Source of the DNA: Candidatus Daviesbacteria bacterium RIFCSPLOWO2_02_FULL_41_8
GTDB lineage: Bacteria > Patescibacteriota > Microgenomatia > Daviesbacterales > UBA10151
Length of the DNA: 7,202 nucleotides
NCBI GenBank assembly: GCA_001777455.1
Contig: MFDZ01000067.1
Location: 16,023-23,224 of the forward strand
Direction of reading: 5' to 3'
The notes under the pieces are model-generated. The model worked only from the letters and a program-made list of their open reading frames with translations. It made no database searches and was not told the origin of the DNA. Below, piece by piece: positions 1 to 4,645 of the stretch. Within the stretch, counting starts at the first letter, position 1; each line of letters begins with the position of its first letter. The position numbers were made by a program, and so were the translations under genes.

Positions 1-363
1 TTGGGAGTTACACCACTACTTTCAGGAGATCTCTCGCGTTGGGCCACTCAAGGCGCCCTGATGTTAAATAGCGTCCTGACAGTATTGGCAAATAGTCCGG
101 CTTCTCATGCCGGAATGGGATGGGAGAAGTTTACCGATGCCGTGATAGGAACACTTAATGCTAAGCGTACCCATATTGTGTATCTCTTATGGGGAAAATA
201 TGCCCAGGGTAAGGGCGCTGTGATAGATCGCGACAAAAATTTGGTACTAACATCCGGACATCCGTCGCCGTACTCCGTATCGCTTTTCTCCGGCAAACAT
301 CACTTTAGTCAGTGTAATAAGTACCTTTCAGAAAACGGAATAACCTCAATCGATTGGCGCTAA
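1..363 (+). CDS. ung: Uracil-DNA glycosylase, C-terminal part (5' end outside window)
   Basis: Family 1 UDG removes uracil from DNA by cutting the N-glycosidic bond, starting base excision repair in the cytoplasm. The visible 120 residues align with the C-terminal half of the family. A LSRWATQGALMLNSVLTV block (residues 11-28) carries the Asn that recognises uracil (N23). It is followed by SHAGMGWEKFTD, the YLLWGKYAQGKG strand, and the HPSP leucine-loop motif at 87-90 with its catalytic His (H87). The protein ends in the usual IDW. The N-terminal GQDPYH motif with the water-activating Asp is missing only because the window starts inside the gene. The TTG at base 1 is an internal Leu codon, not a start. 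The stop (361-363) lies 27 bases from the stop of the convergent VOC gene, with no terminator between them. All visible key residues are intact, so the enzyme is probably active. Confidence 0.95.
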   Translation: MGVTPLLSGDLSRWATQGALMLNSVLTVLANSPASHAGMGWEKFTDAVIGTLNAKRTHIVYLLWGKYAQGKGAVIDRDKNLVLTSGHPSPYSVSLFSGKHHFSQCNKYLSENGITSIDWR

Positions 364-390
364 ATGCATACGTGTAGATTTGGAAATTTA

Positions 391-762
391 TTACTTAAAT
401 CCAATTAATTGGACAATATTATTATCCAAATCAAGAAAAGAAGCAAAATGATAATCCATAGTCGGCGCTTTAAAAGGAGGGGCTATAAATTCTACTCCTT
501 TGCTTTTTAAATAATTGTATGCTTCCTGTACGGAATCCACATCCAAATTAAACATATGCCTGGCAGAATCCTGATTTTTACCTTTAACTTCCGAATGTTG
601 TCCTATCCAAAGCTGTGTATCTCCAATTTGAAATATTACTCCGGTATCGTCCGGATGATTTAATTCTTTACTAGCCTTAAGTCCCAGCTTGTCCCGATAC
701 CAATCAGCCAAGGCTCTATGGTTTTCCGACCAGATCAAAACAGTGGAGATCCTTTTAAACAT
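391..762 (-). CDS. VOC-family (glyoxalase/bleomycin-resistance fold) protein
   Basis: A 123-residue single-unit VOC protein with two beta-alpha-beta-beta-beta modules. The first contains the ADWYRDKLGL helix (19-28) and the FQIGDTQLWIGQH strands (44-56). The second contains RHMFNLDVDSVQEAYNYLKSKGVEF (68-92) and the closing FLDLDNNIVQLIGF (109-122). VOC members include lyases, dioxygenases and drug-binding proteins, so the substrate cannot be read from the fold. The usual metal ligands look incomplete: the first strand (STVLIW) lacks His, and the last Glu is Gln (Q118). A classical glyoxalase I is therefore unlikely. The frame is open upstream to 903, but ATG at 762 is chosen because the protein family begins there and a TATAAT box lies 6 bases before it. 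The extra 47 residues upstream look non-coding. It converges on ung and stands alone in its own transcript. Confidence 0.85.
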   Translation of the reverse strand: MFKRISTVLIWSENHRALADWYRDKLGLKASKELNHPDDTGVIFQIGDTQLWIGQHSEVKGKNQDSARHMFNLDVDSVQEAYNYLKSKGVEFIAPPFKAPTMDYHFASFLDLDNNIVQLIGFK

Positions 763-768
763 AAGCGC

Positions 769-796
769 ATTATACCCAAAATACTTCAATCTGCAA
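769..796 (-). promoter_or_regulatory. Sigma-70-type promoter for the VOC gene, leaderless layout
   Basis: On the minus strand, TTGCAG (796-791) and a perfect TATAAT (774-769) are separated by 16 bases. The ATG begins only 6 bases after the -10 box (762), so transcription should start at or within a base of the A of ATG. No Shine-Dalgarno site would then be in the mRNA. Confidence 0.75.
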
Positions 797-826
797 CTTT
801 TAATCAAAATTTTGGGTTCAAAATTA

Positions 827-855
827 TTTAACGAGAGTTGCAAACTCGAGTTAAA
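827..855. repeat. Inverted repeat (29 bases) upstream of the VOC promoter
   Basis: The outer arms TTTAAC/GTTAAA and inner arms GAGTT/AACTC are separated on both sides by a GA dinucleotide, with a GCA centre. As RNA this gives two helices joined by a symmetric GA/GA internal loop. As DNA it is a dyad, and it overlaps a perfect 10-base palindrome, AACTCGAGTT (843-852). GAGTT recurs again at 857-861. It lies about 30 bases upstream of the -35 box in the 198-base gap between the VOC and PIN genes and could be an operator. No T-run follows on either strand, so it is not a terminator. Confidence 0.5.
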
Positions 856-905
856 TGAGTTTATATCAAAAATATTTGAGTTTGTTGCGGGACATAGAGG
901 CAATT

Positions 906-939
906 AGAACTTTCTGGATGACTGAAAATGAAAGGTTCT
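906..939 (-). other. Imperfect hairpin downstream of the PIN gene
   Basis: AGAACTTTC (906-914) pairs with GAAAGGTTCT (930-939) apart from one bulged base, closing a 15-base loop. It lies 22 bases beyond the stop of the minus-strand PIN gene. It has no T-run on the exit side, so at most it is a weak 3' end or RNA-stabilising stem. Confidence 0.3.
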
Positions 940-960
940 ATATGCCTAACTTTGCCTACG

Positions 961-1518
961 CTATGTAACTTTCTTTAATTTGAATAACTTCAATGCTTCC
1001 TCTTTAAGGGTTTGATATTCTTTTGTTTTGGGTTCTAATTCAATCATTCGATCCATAAAAGTGTTAATACCAATCGCTCTTTCTTTTAAGATTAAGCTTG
1101 CGCTCTTTAACAATTTTCTATCATTACTAACAAGGGTTAATTCTGGATGATTTTGACATAATAAAACTTGGTTGTAGTCTTGAGCAGATATTTTATTTAA
1201 CACAATGTATTTAATTTGTCCGTCCTCCTCGATCAAAAATCGATTTTCTTTAAGATCATAAGACATACTTCCCTCAACATTGATAATATGATCTAGGATG
1301 AATTTAGGATGTAATACACGGGGTCCATTCATAAGCTCAACAAAAACCTCATTTGAAAGCAGGAAATGAACGTTAGGAGATGTTTTCATCAAAAGAAGTA
1401 AGTGTAGTCCAGTCTTTAACGCTAATTCTTCCAATCTGCAAAATGCACTTGTGTCAATTAAAAATAATATTTTATCATTCAGCTTTAAGATTTTATCTTT
1501 ATTAAGATCATAACTCAT
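961..1518 (-). CDS. PIN-domain protein, putative metal-dependent RNase, no visible antitoxin
   Basis: PIN domains are Mg/Mn-dependent RNases that use a cluster of acidic residues; VapC toxins and rRNA-processing enzymes belong here. The 185 residues show the PIN order of acids: D22 in FLIDTSAF, E61 in SNEVFVEL, D114 in ISAQDYNQVL, and D133 in the diagnostic LTLVSNDRKLLKSA strand-helix. At 185 residues it is longer than typical VapC toxins (about 130-140). The excess is a central insertion (about 65-105) and a charged C-terminal helix rich in Lys and Glu (160-185). ATG at 1518 is the start, with a weak GAAAGTGAG purine stretch upstream. No antitoxin-sized ORF is adjacent on the same strand: upstream is the divergent leader of the secreted protein, and downstream is 198 bases of non-coding DNA. 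It may be an orphan toxin or a housekeeping RNase. Fold assignment is fairly sure; the target is unknown. Confidence 0.72.
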   Translation of the reverse strand: MSYDLNKDKILKLNDKILFLIDTSAFCRLEELALKTGLHLLLLMKTSPNVHFLLSNEVFVELMNGPRVLHPKFILDHIINVEGSMSYDLKENRFLIEEDGQIKYIVLNKISAQDYNQVLLCQNHPELTLVSNDRKLLKSASLILKERAIGINTFMDRMIELEPKTKEYQTLKEEALKLFKLKKVT

Positions 1519-1548
1519 ATTTTAATTTACACTCACTTTCTAAAGTGT

Positions 1549-1557
1549 ATTCTATCA
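1549..1557 (-). promoter_or_regulatory. Extended -10 promoter element for the PIN gene
   Basis: The minus strand reads TGATAGAAT (1557-1549), an extended -10 (TGn plus a 5/6 TATAAT match). It would start transcription near 1542 and leave a leader of about 24 bases. No convincing -35 is seen, as is usual for extended -10 promoters. Confidence 0.45.
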
Positions 1558-1609
1558 GTAACTATGGGCAAAGTTTTGAAGTTTTTGAACTCGGAAACCA
1601 AACATGGCA

Positions 1610-1636
1610 TTGCTAAACCCTATCACTTAGTATAAG
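1610..1636 (+). promoter_or_regulatory. Candidate promoter for the leader and secreted protein
   Basis: TTGCTA (1610-1615) and TATAAG (1631-1636) are separated by 15 bases, slightly short. Predicted start is near 1643, just before a small ORF and about 105 bases ahead of the secreted-protein ATG. Confidence 0.45.
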
Positions 1637-1644
1637 GTAAACAA

Positions 1645-1686
1645 ATGAAAATGATATTTATGAATATTAGTTTATTATTATTCTAA
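1645..1686 (+). CDS. Possible 13-residue leader peptide
   Basis: A tiny ORF encodes MKMIFMNISLLLF, with three consecutive Leu codons (all TTA) near its end. AAGGT lies 6 bases before the ATG, or the mRNA could be leaderless from the TATAAG box. Its TAA (1684-1686) overlaps the base of the terminator stem that starts at 1685, so a terminating ribosome would disturb that hairpin. This is the layout of a translation-sensing attenuator. The ORF is very short in AT-rich DNA and may be chance. Confidence 0.3.
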   Translation: MKMIFMNISLLLF

Positions 1687-1709
1687 ACCAGCCATAGCGC
1701 TGGTTTTTT
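1685..1709 (+). terminator. Intrinsic terminator/attenuator ahead of the secreted-protein gene
   Basis: AAACCAGC (1685-1692) pairs perfectly with GCTGGTTT (1699-1706) around a 6-base loop, and the T-run covers 1704-1709. It points along + and lies 39 bases before the downstream ATG. No annotated + strand gene ends just upstream, so it more likely ends the leader transcript conditionally than closes another gene. Confidence 0.65.
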
Positions 1710-1733
1710 AATGCTTAAAAATCTTAAAACGAG

Positions 1734-1742
1734 AGGGGGTGA
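1734..1742 (+). promoter_or_regulatory. Strong Shine-Dalgarno site that decides the start at 1748
   Basis: AGGGGGTGA lies 5 bases before ATG at 1748. A GTG at 1739 opens the same frame but lies inside this site and is rejected as a start. The site shows that the organism uses anti-SD pairing as well as leaderless initiation. Confidence 0.85.
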
Positions 1743-1747
1743 AAAAT

Positions 1748-2203
1748 ATGAATATAAAGAAATTTTTAGTAGGAACAGCGGCATCAGCTTTAATTCTTGG
1801 TACTATGGCAGTTCCAGCATTTGCAGCTAATCCAAGCGCAGACACAGATTGTAGTACGATTGTAACTGATCCTTACGGTCTTCTTGGAACAGGAACACGA
1901 GCTGACATATATGGCTGTAAATCTATCGGTAATTCTGGTGAGGAGCAGGGAATATACACATTAAATGGTCCCGCCACACTGTTTGGTTATCCAGCGGATT
2001 ACGGTACATGCAAAATACTCGTAAAGTGGTCCGGTGACTACGGAGAAACACCTTATCTTGATTTTGGGACAGTGTTTAATAACACAAAATGTTCCAACGG
2101 GTATGTTGAGATATGGGGAGACAGATTCGATGCAGAAGATGCATACGGAACAACTCCATACGTATTCTCTATTGGTGGACAAGGTTCACAGATTCACCCA
2201 TAA
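1748..2203 (+). CDS. Small secreted protein with Sec signal peptide and four cysteines
   Basis: The 151-residue product begins with a classical Sec signal peptide: a basic MNIKK start, a hydrophobic core (about 6-22) and a VPAFA cleavage site after A26. The mature part (about 125 residues, acidic, rich in Gly and Tyr) has four Cys at 35, 57, 88 and 115, enough for two disulfides after export. It has no second membrane segment, no lipobox and no sorting motif, so it should be released or loosely cell-associated. I do not recognise a catalytic motif. Short beta-prone stretches (CKILVKW, GYVEIWG, YVFSIGG) suggest a small beta-rich domain. Signal peptides of this kind on small unknown secreted proteins fit Patescibacteria (from memory). 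The gene stands alone, with an attenuator-like leader before it and a terminator after it, and its base composition is more GC-balanced than its neighbours. Function unknown; it could act at the host-cell interface. Confidence 0.82.
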   Translation: MNIKKFLVGTAASALILGTMAVPAFAANPSADTDCSTIVTDPYGLLGTGTRADIYGCKSIGNSGEEQGIYTLNGPATLFGYPADYGTCKILVKWSGDYGETPYLDFGTVFNNTKCSNGYVEIWGDRFDAEDAYGTTPYVFSIGGQGSQIHP

Positions 2204-2220
2204 GGGTATGGTATTCACTC

Positions 2221-2239
2221 AAACTAATTAAATTAGTTT
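2221..2239. repeat. AT-only-core palindrome after the secreted-protein gene
   Basis: AAACTAAT (2221-2228) and ATTAGTTT (2232-2239) flank TAA. It sits directly before the terminator and may be a stem at the mRNA 3' end or a protein-binding dyad. Confidence 0.5.
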
Positions 2240-2240
2240 A

Positions 2241-2272
2241 ACAACCCATCGAGAAATCGGTGGGTTGTTTTG
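2241..2272 (+). terminator. Rho-independent terminator of the secreted-protein gene
   Basis: A 12-base-pair stem (2241-2252 with 2257-2268, one T-G wobble) is capped by a GAAA tetraloop and followed by a short TTTT. It starts 38 bases after the stop codon. Confidence 0.85.
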
Positions 2273-2320
2273 TAAGGGCTCTCATAACAGGACTAGAAAT
2301 TTTTTGCAACGTAGAGGACT

Positions 2321-2335
2321 GACAAATGAGACACT
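2321..2335 (+). repeat. Direct repeat copy 1, GACAAATGAGACACT
   Basis: Fifteen bases identical to 2467-2481, 146 bases apart. The match stops at CTAT versus ATAA on the right side. Confidence 0.7.
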
Positions 2336-2442
2336 CTATCCTTTTGAGGGTGTAGATACTGAGGGCATCGTTACATGCCCGCCCTTCTTGGTTGAGCATA
2401 CAGGTCTGCCCCCGTTCAATCCCTATAACTGACTGTCCTATA

Positions 2443-2481
2443 TTGTCTCACACTGAGCCTAAATGAGACAAATGAGACACT
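2443..2481. repeat. Inverted repeat plus direct repeat copy 2 (TGAGACA core)
   Basis: TTGTCTCA (2443-2450) faces TGAGACAA (2464-2471) across 13 bases, and direct repeat copy 2 occupies 2467-2481. TGAGACA itself occurs twice in tandem (2464-2470 and 2473-2479) at 9-base spacing. The arrangement resembles a recombinase or repressor binding region. No recombinase gene is in the window, so the role is open. Confidence 0.55.
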
Positions 2482-2527
2482 ATAAGAAGGAAATATCTCA
2501 AATCCCAACTGATATAGTTTGATATAT

Positions 2528-3370
2528 TTACTTTTTGATCAATCCCTTAGAATACTGCTTAAAACGGTCGTACTCTGAAGGACTATAAGCATTGAAAACT
2601 TGGAGAAAGAAATGAAGAACGGCAAAATACCCTTGGTAACTAACTGACAGAATTCTTTCTGCGTCTTCTGGTTTCGAATCGACATCTAAAAATGGTTCTG
2701 GGGATGCTATTGTTCCACGCATATATCTCTGAAGTCCAGACATATTAGCGTGTGTTGATTGCGAAAAATATGGATAAAAAAGAGTATAGAACTTTTCAGC
2801 ACTATTCTTTTCAGAGAAAGTTCCTATTTTTTTGAGATGGCTGTCAATTGCTAGGGTTCTGTCATAAAGATTTGGCAACTTTGTAACGTGCTTATCCTTA
2901 TATTCCTTTCTATATTTCTTGAGCAAGTCTACGTTATCAGAGATAAATTTTTCCCAATCACTTGATTTTTTTATTGTTCCAAACTCCATATCCCATAACG
3001 GATACTTTTCCCATAGAGTTTTATGCTTCTTTGCATAAGTTAAGGACTCCATTACTAGGTCTGACAAAAACAATCTTGCTTTGTCTTCTGACCTACTTGA
3101 ATAGATAAATCTCATGTTCAACCATATTTCAAGCTGAGATCTTAGAAATGATTCTCCAGGTTTTTCATAGACAGGCTCTGTCCCCATTAGCTTTAAAATA
3201 CTTTCGGAAAAGCTTTGCATTGCACCCATCATGAAATATAGAACTCGTTTTCTTACTCTTACTTTTTTGAAATCAAGCTGTATTCCACTCATTTTTTGGT
3301 AGCCATAAGTTATTAATTCACGATATTCCTTAATTAGTACTTTTTGTTTTTCGTTTAGTTCAAAAGCCAT
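2528..3370 (-). CDS. DUF5677-like all-helical protein of unknown function
   Basis: The 280-residue cytoplasmic protein is almost wholly alpha-helical, with no signal peptide or clear membrane segment. The pattern resembles DUF5677-type proteins from memory: a mid helix with Arg and Glu in SFLRSQLEIWLNMRFIY (74-90; R77, E81), then a YPYFSQSTH motif (199-207; S203, H207), then a long hydrophobic helix SVSYQGYFAVLHFFLQVF (242-259). No biochemical activity is established for that family to my knowledge, and the match is a judgement by eye. ATG at 3370 is the only likely start: an in-frame stop lies at 3404-3406, and no strong ribosome site is visible. It is divergent from the 3557 gene, sharing a 186-base control region. 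Together with the HEPN gene nearby it may belong to an accessory or defence cluster. Confidence 0.55.
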   Translation of the reverse strand: MAFELNEKQKVLIKEYRELITYGYQKMSGIQLDFKKVRVRKRVLYFMMGAMQSFSESILKLMGTEPVYEKPGESFLRSQLEIWLNMRFIYSSRSEDKARLFLSDLVMESLTYAKKHKTLWEKYPLWDMEFGTIKKSSDWEKFISDNVDLLKKYRKEYKDKHVTKLPNLYDRTLAIDSHLKKIGTFSEKNSAEKFYTLFYPYFSQSTHANMSGLQRYMRGTIASPEPFLDVDSKPEDAERILSVSYQGYFAVLHFFLQVFNAYSPSEYDRFKQYSKGLIKK

Positions 3371-3474
3371 ATTATTTATCCATCGAATTGTGAAATTGAA
3401 TTTTTATTGCTGGTTTTTTAGGATACTTTTTGAGAAATTCTTTGTTCTCTTCTACTTAATAACAATGTCATAAG

Positions 3475-3522
3475 TTGTTTCGTATTGTCTTTTAATCATA
3501 ATAGTTAAATTTCCTGTATTAT
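3475..3522 (+). promoter_or_regulatory. Candidate promoters for the 3557 gene
   Basis: Two options are visible. TTGTTT (3475-3480) and CATAAT (3497-3502) have a 16-base spacer. TATTAT (3517-3522) lies closer to the gene, but without a good -35. The whole 3371-3556 gap separates divergent genes; no clear box was found for the minus-strand gene at 3370. Confidence 0.35.
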
Positions 3523-3537
3523 ACTTTAATAAAGTAT
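3521..3537. promoter_or_regulatory. Palindrome ATACTTTA-A-TAAAGTAT, probable operator
   Basis: Two perfect 8-base arms around one base, overlapping the end of the TATTAT box and lying 19 bases before the ATG at 3557. Similar ATACTTTA dyads occur as HTH-antitoxin operators (from memory, not checked). Such a site would block RNA polymerase when bound. Confidence 0.55.
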
Positions 3538-3540
3538 TCC

Positions 3541-3554
3541 TGCCTAATTAGGCA
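3541..3554. promoter_or_regulatory. Perfect 14-base palindrome TGCCTAATTAGGCA before the start codon
   Basis: The dyad ends two bases before the ATG at 3557 and starts three bases after the first palindrome. It could be an operator. In the mRNA it could be a hairpin burying AGG (3550-3552), the only Shine-Dalgarno-like bases. Confidence 0.6.
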
Positions 3555-3556
3555 GC

Positions 3557-4084
3557 ATGTCATCTAAAAGAAAAAAGATTACCTACAATAGAATAAGACT
3601 TGCACTTTTTCTCCGTTCCTATGGTGCACACACGATCCTTAACCGATTCAAAAACAAACCCAATTACAGGATTGTTAGCAGGCTAAGCAATATTTTAAAT
3701 TTAGACATACACTTACTTAACAGGTTTTTCAGCTCCGGTGCATACCCAAGGGGACTACCAAACTTAAACAGTTTAACAAAGTATATTGTTCCAAAAGAAA
3801 AAATGCTGGTTTATTTAGAAATAGAGTGGGAGATCATAAACTTAACCTTAGAAAAACAGGATAAGGAAAATACTACACTTGAAGATTATGACAAGGCCAT
3901 AATGGAACCAGCTATAGAAAGGGTTGCAGGAAACCATTTAAAAAATATTGAAGATGATAAGGTTTTTGATACTCAACTGGAAGAGTTACAAAGAAAATAT
4001 CAAAACTGGTACTACGCTACGGCCTACAAATACAAACTGCCAACATCCCGTATAATACCTTTTATTTTAAGATTGATCAACTAA
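3557..4084 (+). CDS. Unrecognised 175-residue protein, basic HTH-like N-terminus
   Basis: I do not recognise this family. Residues 1-60 are strongly basic and helical (MSSKRKKITYNRIRLALFLR, then YGAHTILNRF, then IVSRLSNILNLDIHLLNRFF). They could form a small helix-turn-helix or other nucleic-acid-binding fold. Residues 80-155 are acidic with long charged helices (ENTTLEDYDKAIMEPAIERV, LEELQRKYQNWYYATAYKYK), and the tail is hydrophobic (IIPFILRLIN). There is no signal peptide. ATG at 3557 is the first possible start, with a weak AGG 4 bases upstream. Two palindromes just before it suggest tight control, possibly by its own product. It is followed after 81 bases by a gene with its own promoter, so it is probably transcribed alone. 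That the frame is real is supported by its length and by the absence of any competing gene. Confidence 0.6.
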   Translation: MSSKRKKITYNRIRLALFLRSYGAHTILNRFKNKPNYRIVSRLSNILNLDIHLLNRFFSSGAYPRGLPNLNSLTKYIVPKEKMLVYLEIEWEIINLTLEKQDKENTTLEDYDKAIMEPAIERVAGNHLKNIEDDKVFDTQLEELQRKYQNWYYATAYKYKLPTSRIIPFILRLIN

Positions 4085-4150
4085 CATCAAATATATCACT
4101 TTTGAATTGCAAAATAAACTATGGGGTAATTTATTACACTTAATATGGTC

Positions 4151-4159
4151 TGTTATAAT
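4151..4159 (+). promoter_or_regulatory. Perfect extended -10 promoter, leaderless layout
   Basis: TGTTATAAT (4151-4159) is a full-match extended -10. TATAAT ends 6 bases before ATG at 4166, the same spacing as at the VOC gene, so the mRNA should begin at the start codon. The -35 is weak (TTATTA at 4131-4136, 17-base spacer). Confidence 0.75.
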
Positions 4160-4165
4160 CACTGC

Positions 4166-4621
4166 ATGACTAATGATGTCGCAACTACCTTTGCAGCTTG
4201 GTTTGGTGCTCTAGGTACTTTTGGACTAACTGTGTTTGAGATATATAAATACAGTAAGGATAAGCCAAATCTTAAGATTATATGCGACTTTAACAGAGAA
4301 ATCGTTAATGAATATTTAGATGGTCGGACTGAAGTTGACAAAGTACAAGGGACCATATGGTCTATAACTCTAGCTAATATAGGTAGTAAGCCAGTAATTC
4401 TTACAAGTGTTGGTGTTGAAAATCATGAGGGGCAGGATGCCATTATCGGTAAAGATTCTATAGGAAATAAAGTTAAAAAACAAAAGATTGAACCGGGTGA
4501 CTCACTAAACCTGATTATTTCAGAAAAATTGTTAAGCTCAAAAAATCTCAAGACAGTCGTTGTTACATCAGCTGTAGGAAAGAGATATAGGAAAAGAGTA
4601 TATTTTTGGCAAAAAAAATAA
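4166..4621 (+). CDS. Membrane-anchored protein with small beta-sandwich-like domain
   Basis: The 151-residue product has one N-terminal hydrophobic segment (about 7-27, TTFAAWFGALGTFGLTVFEI), followed at once by a basic YKYSKDKP stretch and a beta-rich domain. The WFGALGT helix plus a strand such as LKIICDF, and the later IWSITLANIGSKPVIL and VVVTSAVGKRY strands, recall a widespread group of small anchored proteins of unknown function. By the positive-inside rule the soluble domain is probably cytoplasmic. ATG at 4166 is preferred to ATG at 4145 because the promoter's -10 box (4154-4159) lies between the two and would exclude the first seven codons from the mRNA. The 3' end is 24 bases from the stop of the convergent HEPN gene, with no terminator visible. 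Such proteins occur in accessory regions, including near defence genes, but no function follows from the sequence. Confidence 0.68.
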   Translation: MTNDVATTFAAWFGALGTFGLTVFEIYKYSKDKPNLKIICDFNREIVNEYLDGRTEVDKVQGTIWSITLANIGSKPVILTSVGVENHEGQDAIIGKDSIGNKVKKQKIEPGDSLNLIISEKLLSSKNLKTVVVTSAVGKRYRKRVYFWQKK

Positions 4622-4645
4622 TTCTTTATGTTTTGATATATGTAC

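Larger units (their letters stand above)
2274..2527. other. Gene-free stretch with repeats; no convincing CDS
   Basis: About 250 bases lie between the terminator and the stop of the DUF5677-like gene. It holds direct and inverted repeats with a TGAGACA core, and a 6-base-pair hairpin (GGGCAT/ATGCCC, 2363-2380). A + strand frame stays open from 2232 to the TGA at 2428-2430 and ends in a plausible-looking peptide (..TCPPFLVEHTGLPPFNPYN). It has no ATG or ribosome site and runs back through the terminator, so it could be only a gene remnant. The stretch 2361-2425 looks less AT-rich than its flanks. Confidence 0.4.

Noticed and set aside
763..903. 47-codon N-terminal extension of the VOC gene
   Set aside because: The VOC fold begins at the ATG at 762, the leaderless promoter lies just before it, and the extension has no protein-like pattern.
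689..907. 72-codon + strand frame opposite the VOC gene and its upstream region
   Set aside because: Antisense shadow of the VOC gene with no start signal or recognisable protein pattern.
1739..1741. GTG start for the secreted protein
   Set aside because: It is part of the Shine-Dalgarno sequence for ATG 1748, and the signal peptide reads normally from that ATG.
2388..2421. tRNA-like words (TTGGTTGAGCA resembling a D-arm, GTTCAATCCC resembling a T-loop)
   Set aside because: The would-be T-stem does not pair beyond one G-C, there is no anticodon arm at the right spacing, and no acceptor stem closes. At most a degraded fragment.
3409..3420. GCTGGTTTTTTA, identical to the descending arm of the terminator at 1699-1710
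   Set aside because: No complementary AACCAGC arm precedes it, so it cannot form a terminator; a 12-base match rich in T can be chance.
4145..4165. ATG at 4145 as start of the membrane-anchored protein
   Set aside because: The extended -10 box lies within these codons, so they would not be transcribed from it.
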